The notes under the pieces are model-generated. The model saw only the letters and a list, made by a program, of their open reading frames with translations. It made no database searches and was not told the origin of the DNA. From Romanomermis culicivorax (taxonomy: Eukaryota; Nematoda; Enoplea; Mermithida; Mermithidae), in contig CAWUHX010000097.1 of NCBI GenBank assembly GCA_963922205.1, positions 124,001 to 188,000 of the forward strand: a stretch of DNA of 64,000 nucleotides, read 5' to 3'. Made by a program: the position numbers and the translations under genes. Below, one piece after another: positions 47,472 to 59,900 of the stretch. Numbering within the stretch: the stretch's first letter is position 1; each line of letters opens with the position of its first letter.

Positions 47472-47751
47472 TCCCTCAGGTCTGTAAAGGGGAGTATCGT
47501 CAATACTCTGACCAGTGACAGAAGTAGCATCCGGTATGCACAATATTGCATCAGCATTTTTTATGCATAATATATCCGGTATGCACAATATTGCATCAGC
47601 ACCGACCTTTTCATGGCCAAATTGTCAGTTTGAATTCAGTGAGCAGGAGTCCTCATCAAGCAATCCGAGCAGAGGGATTAGGTTTCTCCAACACTGCCTT
47701 GAATGCTGTATGTTCAGTCTGTACGTCCATCTCATGTTGAAAGAGGTATGG

Positions 47752-49429
47752 TCAAAAGTGCTTGACAAAATGGACATCAGTGAGAGTCTCCAGCTCTGTA
47801 ATGGTGTAGTTTTTCTCAGATACTGTTAACCCTCGACTGGCGTACGTGACAGGATGATCATGTCCATTATCATTTAACTGGCTTAAAAACGTCCCTATTC
47901 CCGAAATACTTGCATCCGTCTGGAGGATGAAGGATTCCGTAAAGTCAGGATGGCGCAGAATGGGAGGGTTTGTCAGCAATCATCAGAGTTTGTCGAACGC
48001 CTCCTGCTGAGGTTTTGACCACAAGAAAGTAATTTCCTTCTGTAAGAGCTTGGTTAGCAGCTTGCTAAGCCGGGCACAACCAGGGTTGAAAACCTTGTAG
48101 TACAACATGAGGCCAAGAAAGGACTTGATGTCTTTGGCATTCTGTGGAATCCAGTTCCAGGCCGCTCTGTGAGATGGGGTAGCCTAGATATTCCACCTCA
48201 GAGTGCGAGAATTTGCACTCTCTCAGTCTGAGCTTCATTCCACCCTGACCAAGATGAGAGAACCCGTCCATCAGGCGCTCAAGTATCTGGGTGTGGGAAT
48301 TGTCGAACACGAAGATGTCATCGAGATAGGTCAATGCGGTACGCCACTCTATTCCCATAAGGAGCAGGTCCATGAGATGTTGGAACCTCCCAGAGGCATT
48401 GCATAGACCAAAAGGCAGATAATTGAACTCATAAAGTCCAATGGGCATGTTAAACGCCATCTTTTCTTTCTCTTCCTGGGCAATCGGTATTGACCTGTAG
48501 GCGTTAGCCTGATCAAGGGTAGTGAAGTACTTCATACCCCTGAGTGTGTCAAGGATGTCATCTATCTGTGGGAGAGGGTAGACATATTTTTTTGTGTCCT
48601 AGTTAATGCTGCTAAAGTCAACACACGTGCAGTGCCAACCATTCTTCTTGCGCACCAGGATGGTATCAGTAGCCCACAGTGACGTGGTCAACATTATAAT
48701 ACCTTTCTCCTGTAGTGCCCTGACTTCATGCATGATAAGGTCCTTCTCCTTAGGTGAGGTCCAATAAAGAAACCAGATGACTGGGTGGGCATCACCCGTG
48801 CTGATCTCATGCTGCATGAGATCAGTAGAACCTGTGTCCTTCTCATCTATGGCATAGAGGTCAGTGTATGGGACAAGTAGGTCAAGCAATGCTGTCCGGT
48901 CCTGTGAGGAAATATCGGAGGATATCACAGTATTGGATTCAACCCACTTTTGATCATGGACTAAGTCGAGTTTGACCTCTGATCCCCGCGAGAGATCAGT
49001 GTGCATCTGCACATCACCAATGATCATGTGCGGGTAGAGAACCAGGGGATGTGTATTCGGGTTAACTACCTGTAAGGGTATGCAGCTGTTAGCCATGATA
49101 CTCACACTGCCAGCAAAGGATATGCTGCTATGAGCTCCCATGAGGTGCTTAGGGAAGAAAGCTACCTCTGGTACATTCACATACATCAATGGTACAGGTG
49201 CAGTAAACCACATCAGCGAGTGTGGTTCAAGGACAACCAGCTCCTTCGAGGGTAAAGCACCATGGGGAGAAGGCGAATTGTGAATGAGACCATCACATGG
49301 GACCTTACAGTCCTTAAACTGGAGAAAGGATTTCTCCCAGTTCAAGCTAACACAATTGAACCGTCCTAGGAAGTTTGTCCCAAGGACTAGTTCAGCTGAA
49401 CAGTTCTCCTGTATTTGGACCTGGATCAA
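47752..49429 (-). pseudogene. Gypsy reverse transcriptase and RNase H (minus-strand element)
   Basis: 48,599-49,429 encodes the protease tail (LVLGTNFLGRFN) and the first RT motif (ILVRKKNGWHCTCVDFSSIN). A single in-frame TAG at 48,599 separates it from 48,065-48,535, which has FTTLDQANAYRSIPIA, LPFGLCNASGRFQ and the catalytic TYLDDIFVF. 47,752-47,979 has the RNase H start (FILQTDASISGIGTFLSQ). Frames shift between the RT and RNase H parts. Confidence 0.88.
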
Positions 49430-49919
49430 TTCAGAGATGCAGCTACTGTCACCGTGACATAGGCAGGCCTAGCAGTAGGATCAGAGACCCATTGGCTGCT
49501 ATGGGGCGAGCCCTAGTCTGTGTGAGCACCAAGTCGGGTAGTTTGTCTCCCAACTTGTGGTCCAGGAGTGAGAAGACAGCTCCTGTTTTGACCAGAGCCT
49601 TGGCTTCTACCCTGTTGTTCAGGAGAACTCAGGAGATATGAAGGGTCCTCATTTCAGTGGGGTAGAAGGCTGACTCTACATGACCTGGATCGGATGTGGT
49701 ATCACCAAAGTTATTCTCCAGCATATCAGTTTGCCTTGGAATCTGCAACTTAGTGCAATGGGGTAGACCTATCAGAGCATAGCGGATGGATGTTTCCCGG
49801 TTGTCCCATGGAGTGGGATGAACCTGTATTATGAGTACATGATCCGATTGCTGCCCTGGGCTCTGGGTAGCTCCTAGTGATTCAATCTCTGTGTCTGATA
49901 GTTGTGGCACATTTAGCAT
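49430..49919 (-). pseudogene. Gypsy gag-pol N-part with mutated aspartic protease
   Basis: On the minus strand near 49,560-49,620 the protease active-site region reads ALVKTGAVFSLLDH: the catalytic Asp of the D-T-G motif is Lys here. The stretch 49,629-49,919 encodes a 96-codon frame of uncertain identity that runs into the LTR copy at 49,918. Confidence 0.65.
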
Positions 49920-50291
49920 TGGGGACCAGTTTCATTCCCATGCTAAACATGTGAACTCTTTTAATGAGAACTTCCAAACTAGTCATTTTGCATTGCAAAA
50001 CCTCACTAGTTTTTACTGATAAAAGGTGCACAGAATGGTCCAATTATGGCCATGAGCTCATAGAGCTTATCTGGCGGAAATTCTGATTAAAGGGTCACAC
50101 TGTAGCCTATGTACAGAAATAAAAAACAACAAAAACATAACAAAAATGACACACAAAAAGCATGTAAAACATAATGAAGGAAACAAAATAAAAGTCAGTA
50201 ACTGTCAAATAAAAAGTGGCGAAAAACATAAAATATCAACATGATGGAAATCATGTGATGTTTGGGTAAAATTGGTCAGCATGTGACAGGT
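49918..50291 (-). repeat. Gypsy LTR copy 3 (5' LTR, truncated)
   Basis: About 370 bp collinear with 44,714-45,091 (TTTCATTCCCATGCTAAACAT, TCACTAGTTTTTACTGATAA, CTGATTAAAGGGTCACAC). In minus orientation it starts TGTCACATGCTGACC at 50,291. The rest of the LTR and the primer-binding region are lost at 49,918. Confidence 0.75.
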
Positions 50292-50335
50292 ACAACACGG
50301 CTTCCAGAAATGAACCGACAGTATTTCTGGCAAGT

Positions 50336-50590
50336 GATTATTAGTCTGCTTTTTATGAAGTGCTTCCAAAGAGAAAAGTGACACAAATCAGTAATGTATT
50401 CAAAGTCATCTACACAGAGCTCTTATTGTAAAATTTTCCACTCAAAAAATTGTTAAAGGTTAGGTCAGTATACTCACAAATTACCAGTCCTATATACTGT
50501 ATTGTTTATCCCAAAATCATGAAAATCTGAAACACTACTTGCTTTCCACTTTCATTACTTATAAGCATTACAAGAAAAACAGACTATAGT
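50336..50590. mobile_element. Fragment of the 7.3-kb hAT family
   Basis: Matches 8,080-8,340 (TATGAAGTGCTTCC, AAAAGTGACACAAATCAGTA, AAAAATTGTTAAAGGTTAGG, ACTTTCATTA). No ends are present. Confidence 0.7.
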
Positions 50591-50771
50591 TAAATGGCCA
50601 AAAGAGCAAAAGTTATCACTCATATTTTTCATACATTTCGTTACTCTTCCAGATGGGTGCTCAACCTCTTCTCATATATTGAATTTATGAAGCAAACAAG
50701 AATTTTTTCTAAAAGACACAACTTAGATATCACTAGACCAAAGATATGATTTAGACTTATTTATCTCACCA

Positions 50772-51262
50772 CAGTGTTTTTTTCTGCCCCCGGCTTCCTG
50801 CATAGTGCAGAAAAACCAAAAAAAAGTTCTGCACTGTGGTTTTCTCCTGTCACCACTGTTTTTCCGCCAGGCCTTTTCCATAAATGGGACAGGCGCCAAA
50901 ATTTGTTTCCCCATTTTCTCGAAATTGTCTTTCTCTTAAGGATGCTTTCTTATGCTTTCTTAATATATTTCTGAGCTTCTTCAAACCTTCTGCTTTTTAG
51001 AGCATTTAGAGCATTTTTTAGAGCCATTAATTCACTAAAATTGAGGAAACATTTGAAATTTTTGACTTTGATCAAAGTTTAATCTACAACAAATTTTCCT
51101 GCAAACTATCCAAGATCATAATGACTTTGAATTACATGAGAAATCGATGGTTGAGTCCTCTATCATGACAAGTAAGAGCCCAAAAAAGATGTTACTGTTT
51201 GGATATTGAAATTCTGCGACGCTGGAAAATCAATTTTCCAAACATCTATTTCAGGAATTAGA
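50772..51262. mobile_element. Repeat family A, third copy, 3'-truncated
   Basis: Starts CAGTGTTTTTTTCTGC and is collinear with the first half of 14,992-16,061 up to ATCTATTTCA, where it meets Gypsy sequence. The strand of the two is the same. Confidence 0.72.
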
Positions 51263-52858
51263 AATCAATTAAGATTTAAAAGCAATCTTTGAGAAACTAG
51301 GTGTCAACAGCACCACCAAGTCTCAAAGTAACTCTTATATTGAAGAAGGGGTACTATATAGAGAGACTTTTGGTGAAGCAGAGGATCAAATTATTGTGCC
51401 CTCTGTACTCAAAAAAGCCGTCCTACACTACCAGGTGAAACTAACCCTCAAAAGTTTGCTTCCAAGAGGCATCCTGGATGCGTCCAGGAACACGTCTTTT
51501 TCTGCAGCACAGAGAATACTTCCATCTCTCTTAATAATTGACATTCATGCAATAACTGTCAATCATGGTTTTTTCATAATGTGTAGTGGATATGCACTTT
51601 GTTTTGACTTACAGTATTACAACAGTTGACCTTTCTTTTATATCTGGTAAATAATGTGTGCTTTTTATAGGGAGGTAAGAAGGAAGCACCAGCAAAATTT
51701 TTTGGCTTTGTGTGACACAAGCACATGGCCTATCAATTTTGTTGTTGGTATACTGTGCTGATCCCGTCCTGGGTGCATTCTGGATGCATCCTGAATGCAG
51801 CTGGCATAGATGGTTAGTTTCACCTGGTAGTGTACATCAGTATCATGGTGCAGTCATGATGATGCACCAAGGGTTCAAAAGAACCCTGGCTATTATTAAA
51901 AAGCGATTCTGGTGGCTGAACATCGAAAAGGATGTTGGGAGCTGGATTAGCTTTTGTCCAATATGTCAAATTGTGACTCCTGGAAAGGCTACAATACTGC
52001 CATTGAACCCTATTATTCCAAGAGGACCATCTGATATAGTCTCTGTGGATATCCTGGGAATCTCTCCCATGAGTGAGAAGAGACTGTATGTGAGAGTGTT
52101 TCAAGATTATTTTACGAAATGGGTGGAAGCAGAAATAATCCTGGATCAATCTGCTGTAACCATTGTTGATAGTTTTTTTGTGGAATATTGTGTTTAGGCA
52201 TGGAACTCTGGTCAAGTTGTTGAGTGATAACCGTTCATGCTTTACTGCTGATTTGATGATGTCAGTCTTTAAATTGTTGGAATGTCAAAAAATTTTCACC
52301 ACTGCCTATCATCCCCAAGGAAATGGGATGGTTGAAAGGTTTAATCAAATGTTGATCCAGCAATTCAGGAAAGTTTCAATTGAAGATTCCGATAAATGGG
52401 ACAGATATCTTCAATCTGTTGTTTTCGCATATAATGCCACACCTCATACCTCAACAAAATGTTCCCCATTTGCTTTGTTTAGAGGGCATGAGGCTAATTT
52501 CAGCATAAATATTGGCGTTGCAAGGAATATAGTTCTGCCAATGAACTATGAGGCTTATAAGCATGTGTTAACTGGAAGCTTAATACAAACTTATGAGACT
52601 ATTTCTGAAAACATCAAGAAGGCTGCAGAAACTAGTAAAAAGTTTTTTGATCGTAAAGCAAAGGCTCATGATTATTCCATCAATGATTGGGTTTTGCTGA
52701 AGGTCCACAAAGAGAAAAAGCTAGGACTTCGGTGGCAAGGACCATATGTGGTAACTGATAATTGTAGATTATCAGATAAGGTGCTTACAATTGTGCACTG
52801 GAGAGAACCACTGAAAAAGCAGGTTGTATCCGTGAGCAGGTTAAAGCACTTTCACTAG
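51263..52858 (+). pseudogene. Ty3/Gypsy integrase, plus strand, split by a MITE and one frameshift
   Basis: The N-terminal integrase region (EEGVLYRETFGEAEDQIIVP) is cut at 51,425 by a MITE and resumes at 51,833 with the zinc region (H...H then FCPICQ). The catalytic core has VSVDILGIS, LLSDNRSCF and HPQGNGMVERFNQ, so all three DDE residues are there, followed by a C-terminal domain (INDWVLLKVHKEKKLGLRWQ, VVSVSRLKHFH). One frameshift lies near 52,165-52,197. The RT and protease parts are missing upstream, where repeat A abuts. Confidence 0.87.
51426..51832. mobile_element. MITE with perfect 21-bp ends and TA target, 407 bp
   Basis: Ends CACTACCAGGTGAAACTAAC(C) and the exact inverse, flanked by TA (51,424-51,425 and 51,833-51,834). 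Removing it with one TA copy restores the integrase frame, which dates it after the Gypsy. Non-coding; superfamily Tc1/mariner or pogo by target size only. Confidence 0.85.
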
Positions 52859-53413
52859 GAGACTGGCAGATGGCTGCAGTCTAACCATGCTGAGTTTACT
52901 GTAGAATCGAAAATTCATAATTACAAATTGCCATAGGGTGTAGCACTGTGTGTATGTGTGCGTGTATGAATACTCCCCCTTTTTTGTCCCTAATTTTGTG
53001 AGTATGCATAAATTGTATTTATTTGTGTTTATTTTGTGTATTTAAATGTATTTATTGTTAATTTGTAAATTTATTTCACATCATAATTAATTTTTCAAAA
53101 GTTCTTGATAAAAAAACCACTCTTCGCAAAAAAAAACAAAAATCTTTAAATTTTTTCACAGCCCAACTTTTTTTTCCAATTTTTTTCTGATTCTGGTTAA
53201 TTTTTTCTGAGGAGTCAATTAAATGTTGCCCCCAATTCTGTGAATACTTTGGAAGAATTGGAAAACCGCAAGATTTAGAGTGAAAATAGAAAAAAAGTAG
53301 CGAAAGAGGAAACTTTGTTAATTTTTCAGCTCTTTGAAAATTTATTCCAAAAATTCAAAAAGTGACTTAAAAGAAATTTCAACTTAAACGAATTTCTCGA
53401 AAAAGATCAAGAA
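52859..53413. other. AT-rich spacer between integrase relic and the exonuclease gene
   Basis: T- and A-rich, no recognised signal. It could be a non-coding part of a Gypsy element or the promoter region of the next gene. Confidence 0.4.
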
Positions 53414-56400
53414 ATGTCACAGCCCCCTAATGGACACTGCACCAAACAATACCTGGTCACGGGCCACCACATGGCCTATGGACAGCCGCAACTGCGGCAA
53501 GATAATCGGTATTTTCTCGTTGATGATAAGCAACCTAATTTATTTTACTTATTTATTTTGAATTGGGCAAAGCAGGAAGTCATAGCTGACAGGTGTCTAA
53601 AGGAAGGTCTAGACAATTCTCAAAAACGAGTGGGTACATAATTTTTCTGTCAAACCCGTGATGAGTCTTGGCAAAGCTGCCCTTAATGCAAAATTTGAAC
53701 TTTTAGCAAAACTTTATGATTTTCCAACACACTTAGCGAGTTGAATAAATTTGTCTAAGTGATGGAGAAGAAGTAGAGTGTAGCAGATTGTCGTCTTCAG
53801 GTAGATTATTTCAAATTGTTCCAAATTGTCAAATTTTTAAGAATTTCCTCAAGACTGTGTAAATAGGTAAATCTTTTCAAAGTATTCTTGGAAATTCTCA
53901 AATCGTCTATTGAATAGGTCATATAGGGCGTTAGATTGAGACGGCTAGCAGTCAAGTGATGGGCGATACTGGTGGTCTGTGCGTGTACTCCCTAGTAAGG
54001 TAGAAGTTGGGGCAGCACTTGTACTTCAACTATCTGCCAACACTAACCCAATATATATTTGCCACCTTCATATTTCTCCTGCTTGCTATTTGTGCTCACT
54101 GTTTGTGGTGAACATGGAAATTAACTATTGTCTGTCCAGTTTTGGAAAGTAATTTCTCTAAAAGTTATTTAATATTTTTTCAAATTTCTAGACTATAACG
54201 TTAAATGCGTTATCAGAGTCGGCCAGTTGGAAAGATGATTTGCAACAAATTTGGGACGATATCCATGCAAATTAAGGGAACTGAAAATAGTCGAAATTGG
54301 TAAGGTTGCTGAAATGATTGAAATGCTAAAAGATAGCCATTTTTGAGGTCGGCAGATCATCGGTTTGGATACAGAAAAGGTAACGCAAGAGTATGCGAGT
54401 AAGGTTTTTGCGACTTCTGGGGTTGATAATCCATTAGGGAAGGAGTTTGCAAGAATTATTAGCTTCTCGACAGTGACTGGAGATACTTTTGTTGTAGATA
54501 CTACAGTAGTCATGCCGAAGGATTGAACGCTCATTCATGAGCTTTTAGATTCAGACATGTTTATTGTTGGATACAACTTGGTTACAGATCTGGTTGCTAT
54601 CTGGAGTGTTAATGGAGTTGGTCCAAAAAACCAAACGTTTGACTTAAATAAGGAAGTCAAGCATAGAGTTATGTCTTGGTATGGCCATTATTATGATGTT
54701 GCCAAGGTAGGAGACCAGATAAATGGTAGATTTTTGGCCATGTCTAGGAAGTTGGGACTGTGCCCTGAATCATTTAAGCTGAAAGGATTGTTTACGGAGT
54801 TATATTTGGGGGATGTTGGTTATTTTCAAATCGACTTCCATCAGAAAATGCAACTTAAAGGATTCTGTAGGCAGAATTTAAGAACTTTTGAAATTAGGTA
54901 TGCAGCACTCAATGCCTACTACTCTTTAATGGTTTTTCTAGCATTTTTCTATTATGAGTAAGCAATGGAAGTTGAGGTCGGATTCCAATATTTCCCACAC
55001 AATTTGATGAAAGCAGATCAAATCCAGTTGATGGCTTTCAGAATGTATAGATTTTTCAATTTGATACATGGCTAGAACTTCCCAGAAACCTATTGTGGAA
55101 GCCCGGAAGTAGAAGAGCCACAATCAGCATGTGTATATCACGTGATGAGGCAGGAAATGTACACCCATATGGCTGCCCAGTTGGACACCTCATTTGGAGG
55201 CCATACGGAGTACTGTTTCCCTCATTACGAGGCTAATCCGAGTAGAAGTAGAGATGTCAAGATCCCCAATGGAATCCATCTGGATTAAACAGTAGAGGAG
55301 AAAGGTAAAAATGTTGATGGATATGACACCTTAAGTGAGGACGAAGAGTTTGAAGAAGGTTTGTTGGAAAAGTAGATTCGAGCTCGGATTACAAAAAAAA
55401 TCATAGATATGGTTAATCAAGGTAAAGGTTATAATAAATTTGATGAACAAGTGTCTATTTTTTTGTATGAAAATTTCCTGAGGTATTGAAAGGAAACTCA
55501 ACAGTTGCTGGAAATTACCTCACTAGAAGTTGATTACCACGAGTATGAACCAGTCAATGTACCGAAGGGTAAAGACTCGTATGTAAGGCAACACTGGAGA
55601 ATGGACATTGCCCCATATTCTGAAGTATTGATTGAACACAATTTTAAGAATTTGGAAGCGGCATGTAATAAGTTTCCCTTAACATTTCATTTGTTTTGGC
55701 CGCATAGTAGGGAAGAGTTGGAAGAGTATCTGACCACCCTCCTTGAACACAACTATTTAAAGTCTTTCAGCCCAGAAGGTAAGGAGTTTTTTTTGAAATT
55801 GTTGTGGAGAGAAGATAAGTATGGTCAATATTTAGCCATTGATAGTAGTCTGCCAGTGATGGAAGTGCATGCACCAACCAAGGGCCATGCAATTACTTGC
55901 TGGGGTAATCAATTTGGGTTTATACCGATTATATTTTGGCCAAAAACGAAATCATGGGAGTCAGTGCCACCAGATTGCAAGCATCATTTGGCCGAATGCC
56001 TGCAGTACAAGACCAATCCGTACTGCTATCAAAGGTTCTATTTTCAGCAAATTGCAGTTAGAGTGCCTGGCCTACGATTTCTGATTGACTTGAGTGAAGA
56101 TATGATGAAGGAAAATCAAAGGAGGAGCATAGTGGCATATCAACCTGAATATGTCTGGAATTAGGAGCTACCATTCTTTGAAAATATTTTACCGTTGGAT
56201 CAGCCTGGAATCCAAATTATGCATACAGGCAACAAGGTGATTATTACGCCAATAAGTAAGCAGCAACCAGCGCAAACTAAAAGTGCCTAGATAAGCACAA
56301 CGGTGGATAATCAGTCTGAACCAGACAAAGTAGAGAGTAGCAAGGCAGCTCAGGCAGAAGAGATACAGGCTGAGCCTGTTGCGGCGCAAGCATCGCAACA

Positions 56401-56607
56401 AGCAGACCTCAATACCCCATAGATTTGAACCAGACCAGAGATGATTTAGAAGTGGACAAGGAGGTTACTGTTGAAACATCTGCACAGTCTGATGAAAAAT
56501 CACAGGTTACTTCTTTGGTGGACCAGACTGAAAGTTTACTTTCAGGAATGGATGTTAGAGCAGATCAAATGTTGGATGAAAGCAATTTGATCACAATAGT
56601 AGTATAG
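53414..56607 (+). pseudogene. DEDD-type 3'-5' exonuclease gene, two exons, 11 in-frame stops
   Basis: Exon 1 is 53,414-53,633; a probable intron runs 53,634-54,191 (donor GTACAT, acceptor TTTCAAATTTCTAG) and keeps the frame. Exon 2 reads in one frame from 54,192 to 56,420. It has exonuclease motif I (IIGLDTE), motif II (FIVGYNLVTDL) and motif III (YAALNAYYSL), the last with Asn where RNase D/WRN-type enzymes have Asp. A second part (55,505-56,164, HWRMDIAPYSEVLIEHNF and on) and a Gln/Ala/Ser-rich tail are unrecognised. Stops are at 54,236, 54,344, 54,524, 54,959, 55,073, 55,286, 55,373, 55,487, 56,162, 56,288 and 56,420. It lies directly after a same-strand Gypsy integrase, so it may be a captured third ORF of an LTR element. 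Confidence 0.6.
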
Positions 56608-56962
56608 GGGGTCTACGGAGTCCCCACACAAAACATAGCATTTTTCGGCCTATCCTTAAGTACAGGGCGGATAATATAAAAAATCGACCTAGCTTGCTCG
56701 AAAAGTTTATTAACCCGAATGACGTCACCATTTTTAATTGATCTAGCTTGTTACGTCAACAATAAACAAACTTCTTTTTATAGTTTGTGTACCCGTTAGC
56801 ACTGCCCATTTATAGGGCAGCCCCCAGTGTCAGCCACGAGGAGGCCGGTACATGTGTGACACCAATATTTTTTATTATTTTTTTCATTGTTTTTCACTTT
56901 TTATTCTTTTTTTGTTATTTCTATATTTTTTTATTTTCTTACTTTTCTTCATTTTTTTCTTT
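56608..56962. other. Junction between Gypsy-like region and Polinton
   Basis: Begins with a purine-rich GTATAGGGGG that could be a polypurine tract. Contains a CRE palindrome (56,720-56,727), a minus-strand TATAAAAAG (56,774-56,782), a hairpin CTGCCC-7 nt-GGGCAG (56,802-56,820) and a T-rich run (56,866-56,975) that abuts the polymerase stop. The Polinton terminal repeat should begin in here but cannot be fixed without its other end. Confidence 0.45.
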
Positions 56963-59900
56963 TTATTTTTTATATCCAAAAGGTAAAGTAAAGTAATTTG
57001 CGAGCACAACACGCTTATCATATACAATTTTGTAGTTTTTATACATTTGTTTGGTTAACACGTCACGTTCTTCAGTGCGGACAATTTTTGTATAACTTAA
57101 TTTACAGTAAGAATCTATTTGTTGACTTACAAATAACTGTACCATAAATTTTACAGTTTCAAAATTTAACACCGAAGCTATAGAATGAGTTGAGCGAAAT
57201 CCACGAACTTTTAAGCTACACTTTTCTAAATTATTTACATGCACCTTATAACCATAATTTTTAGGACCCCCTGCAACAAATTCACAAATATAGGCGGCTG
57301 ATCCATAATCTTTCTCGAGTTCATTTGTCATTTCACCTAAATAATTACCTACTGGAACTTCATATACATCGGAGGGCCTACTCAAAAATATCAAGCTATC
57401 AGTATCAAAATATAGTACACGATCCTGTAATTTTTCAATATAAGAGTACAGTTTAAGACGTGCGTGACAAGTTACGTAAGCAGCTAATACAGAATTAGTA
57501 TTGGACAATATGTGTACAAAGTCATCAGTTTTTGTATAATTTACCATGATCATATCGTTACTTACAGCATGAGTACTATGAATAACATCATTGTTATCAT
57601 TTAAAAAATTAAAATACTCACATGGTTTCGTGAAATATTCACTCTGCATCATGTTACTCCTTTGGCCAAATTTTCCCCAAAAGCTGTTGAGACATAATTT
57701 TGCAAGAGCTCTCAAGCCTGGATTTTTATTGATTTTCGAGGTATCCAAATGAATACCTTCTTTATTGACCCATTCCTGGAGGTATTTTTGTTTGTCCTCA
57801 TCAGTTCGTACCCATGATGGCCACCCATCTGCTTCTTGTTTGATTTTTATGAATTGGTTCATATATTGAGTGAATAAGCCGTCTGGTAAGCTGCTATTGG
57901 CATTTTTGTACTCCGAGAATTTTGAGTATTGCCATACCTCATGTATTTCGAGGACTACATATCCGAGGTCCACAGCTTTGTAAAGTTCGTGACACACCCA
58001 CGTACCACTGAGTGACCTTTCATCATCTGTATGCTCACATTTATTATTATTTTTATCTGCGCACATTTTGCACAATGGAAATGTTAATTTTTGCCTGGTT
58101 CGGTAAGGTAATACCGGATGCAGTAAATTTTGAGGGGGTAACACTTTGCATTTGATAAGCCCTTCGTACGGTTTGACCCCTGGTAATATCAGTTGAAAGT
58201 TTTCAGTTATAATATCAGGGTGACCCGAAGGGAATCGTCCATATTTACATACCCACGGGTATAGGCTACAAATGTCCGTATAATGAATTTTTTCATCATT
58301 TTTTGTACGGTAATATAAGCATATTGCATTAGTGCGCCCGCCAAAGAATGCATCCCTCGGATTGATGGGTTCGTGCAATTTAATTGAGGCGAAGAATTTT
58401 TGCATATCGAGATCAATTTTGAGTTGCATGTTAAGTTCACACTCCCACATTTCTGTTACAGTGTACCCGTTAGCTTTGAGGAATGTTATTTTATCAAGGG
58501 TTCTTTGATGAGCATCCTCCATGGACATGAGGCCATTCAGTATTTTTTTATTACGATCGGGGAAGCATTTTGGGCACCCGTGATAGTAACAACCTTGGAA
58601 TTCATATACGTTGTTACCCTGTATGCCGTCCACCTTGTAATTGCCGATTTTAATTTCTGGACCATTTCCCGCATGCCTAATTTGAGTTTGATGTGTTGCT
58701 GACAACCATTTTAGCCATTTTATGGCTATTATGGACTGCATACGTTCTCGTTTGTATCCCCCATAAGGGACCACACCAATGACGTTTTCAGGCATGTGGT
58801 TCAATCTATACACAAGATTGCACGCACTGGCGATCGTAAGGCTGCTCAAGAATGGGTCAACACCCGTTTGATCGATGAATAATCGCCTAAATTTCATACA
58901 ACACTGTTGTAGAATACCAACATCACTATGACAATATGCTAGAACTTCATGTCTGAAATTAATTACGGTATTTCTTTTTGAACTATACCACTTGTAAAAC
59001 TTTTCAGCTTCATCAGGTTTCATAGAATCCGCCCCGTAGTAATGAGGTGCTGGTAATGGTCCCACATAATCCCAATTTGCTCTCATATTGAAATAATGAG
59101 GGAAATATCCTTTTTTAAGTTCATCAATGCCGAAAGCTTTGGGTAATGCTGACAAGGGCATGGGTAAGAAGTTGAAGCTATCGATTATTTTTACTCCACC
59201 ACCTTCAATTGAAATTAATTCGAGTCCCCTGGGAACAATTTCCGGTTTGATGCAATGCTTGTGCATATATTGTAGTATGAATTGTCCGTCGAAGCCCTTG
59301 GAATTATGGGGGATTGCTATCGATTTTTGGTTCTGTTCACTGAATAACCAGGTGCAGAATTCTTGGAAGCAATTTTCCCCCATAAAGATATGCAAGTTTT
59401 GCCCGCAATTATCACATGCATCTAACTGTTCATCATTACACCCGTCACATACTTTTCGGGCCACGCATAGCATTGGAATATGTAGAAATGTTTCATCATC
59501 GATTAATGTCTCTTGAGTTGTCTCAAAATCGAAAAATATATAGGATTGAGTATTTTTGTCTTTCTTTGGGGAGCTGGCTTTTTGAATAAAGCACTGGTGA
59601 TTATCCTGGGGGACGGACTTGTGACATATTGTACAGTAGAACGAATAGCAGGTGTGTTTGTGTTTACGTCCGCATAAATTTCCGCAGGTCTTACATATGT
59701 ATAACTGTTCGCATATTGGGAGGCAGGGTCCCCCTTTCGAGTTAATATTATTTTTATGGGCAGCGAAGCATTCATTGTTTGAGAAATACCGTAAGCAAGA
59801 GTCACATTTTATCCATTGATCTAGCACACAATAGGGTAAAGTGCGACAATTGGGACATTTAATGGGGCATTTATGGGCTGTTGCACATTTGTACGATTTA

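Noticed and set aside
53414..56607. An alternative genetic code with reassigned stops
   Set aside because: The Polinton genes and the host gene have no internal stops and end normally, so the in-frame stops are specific to this gene.
58207..59805. Antisense and shifted frames over the polymerase
   Set aside because: They are shadows of the intact polymerase frame.
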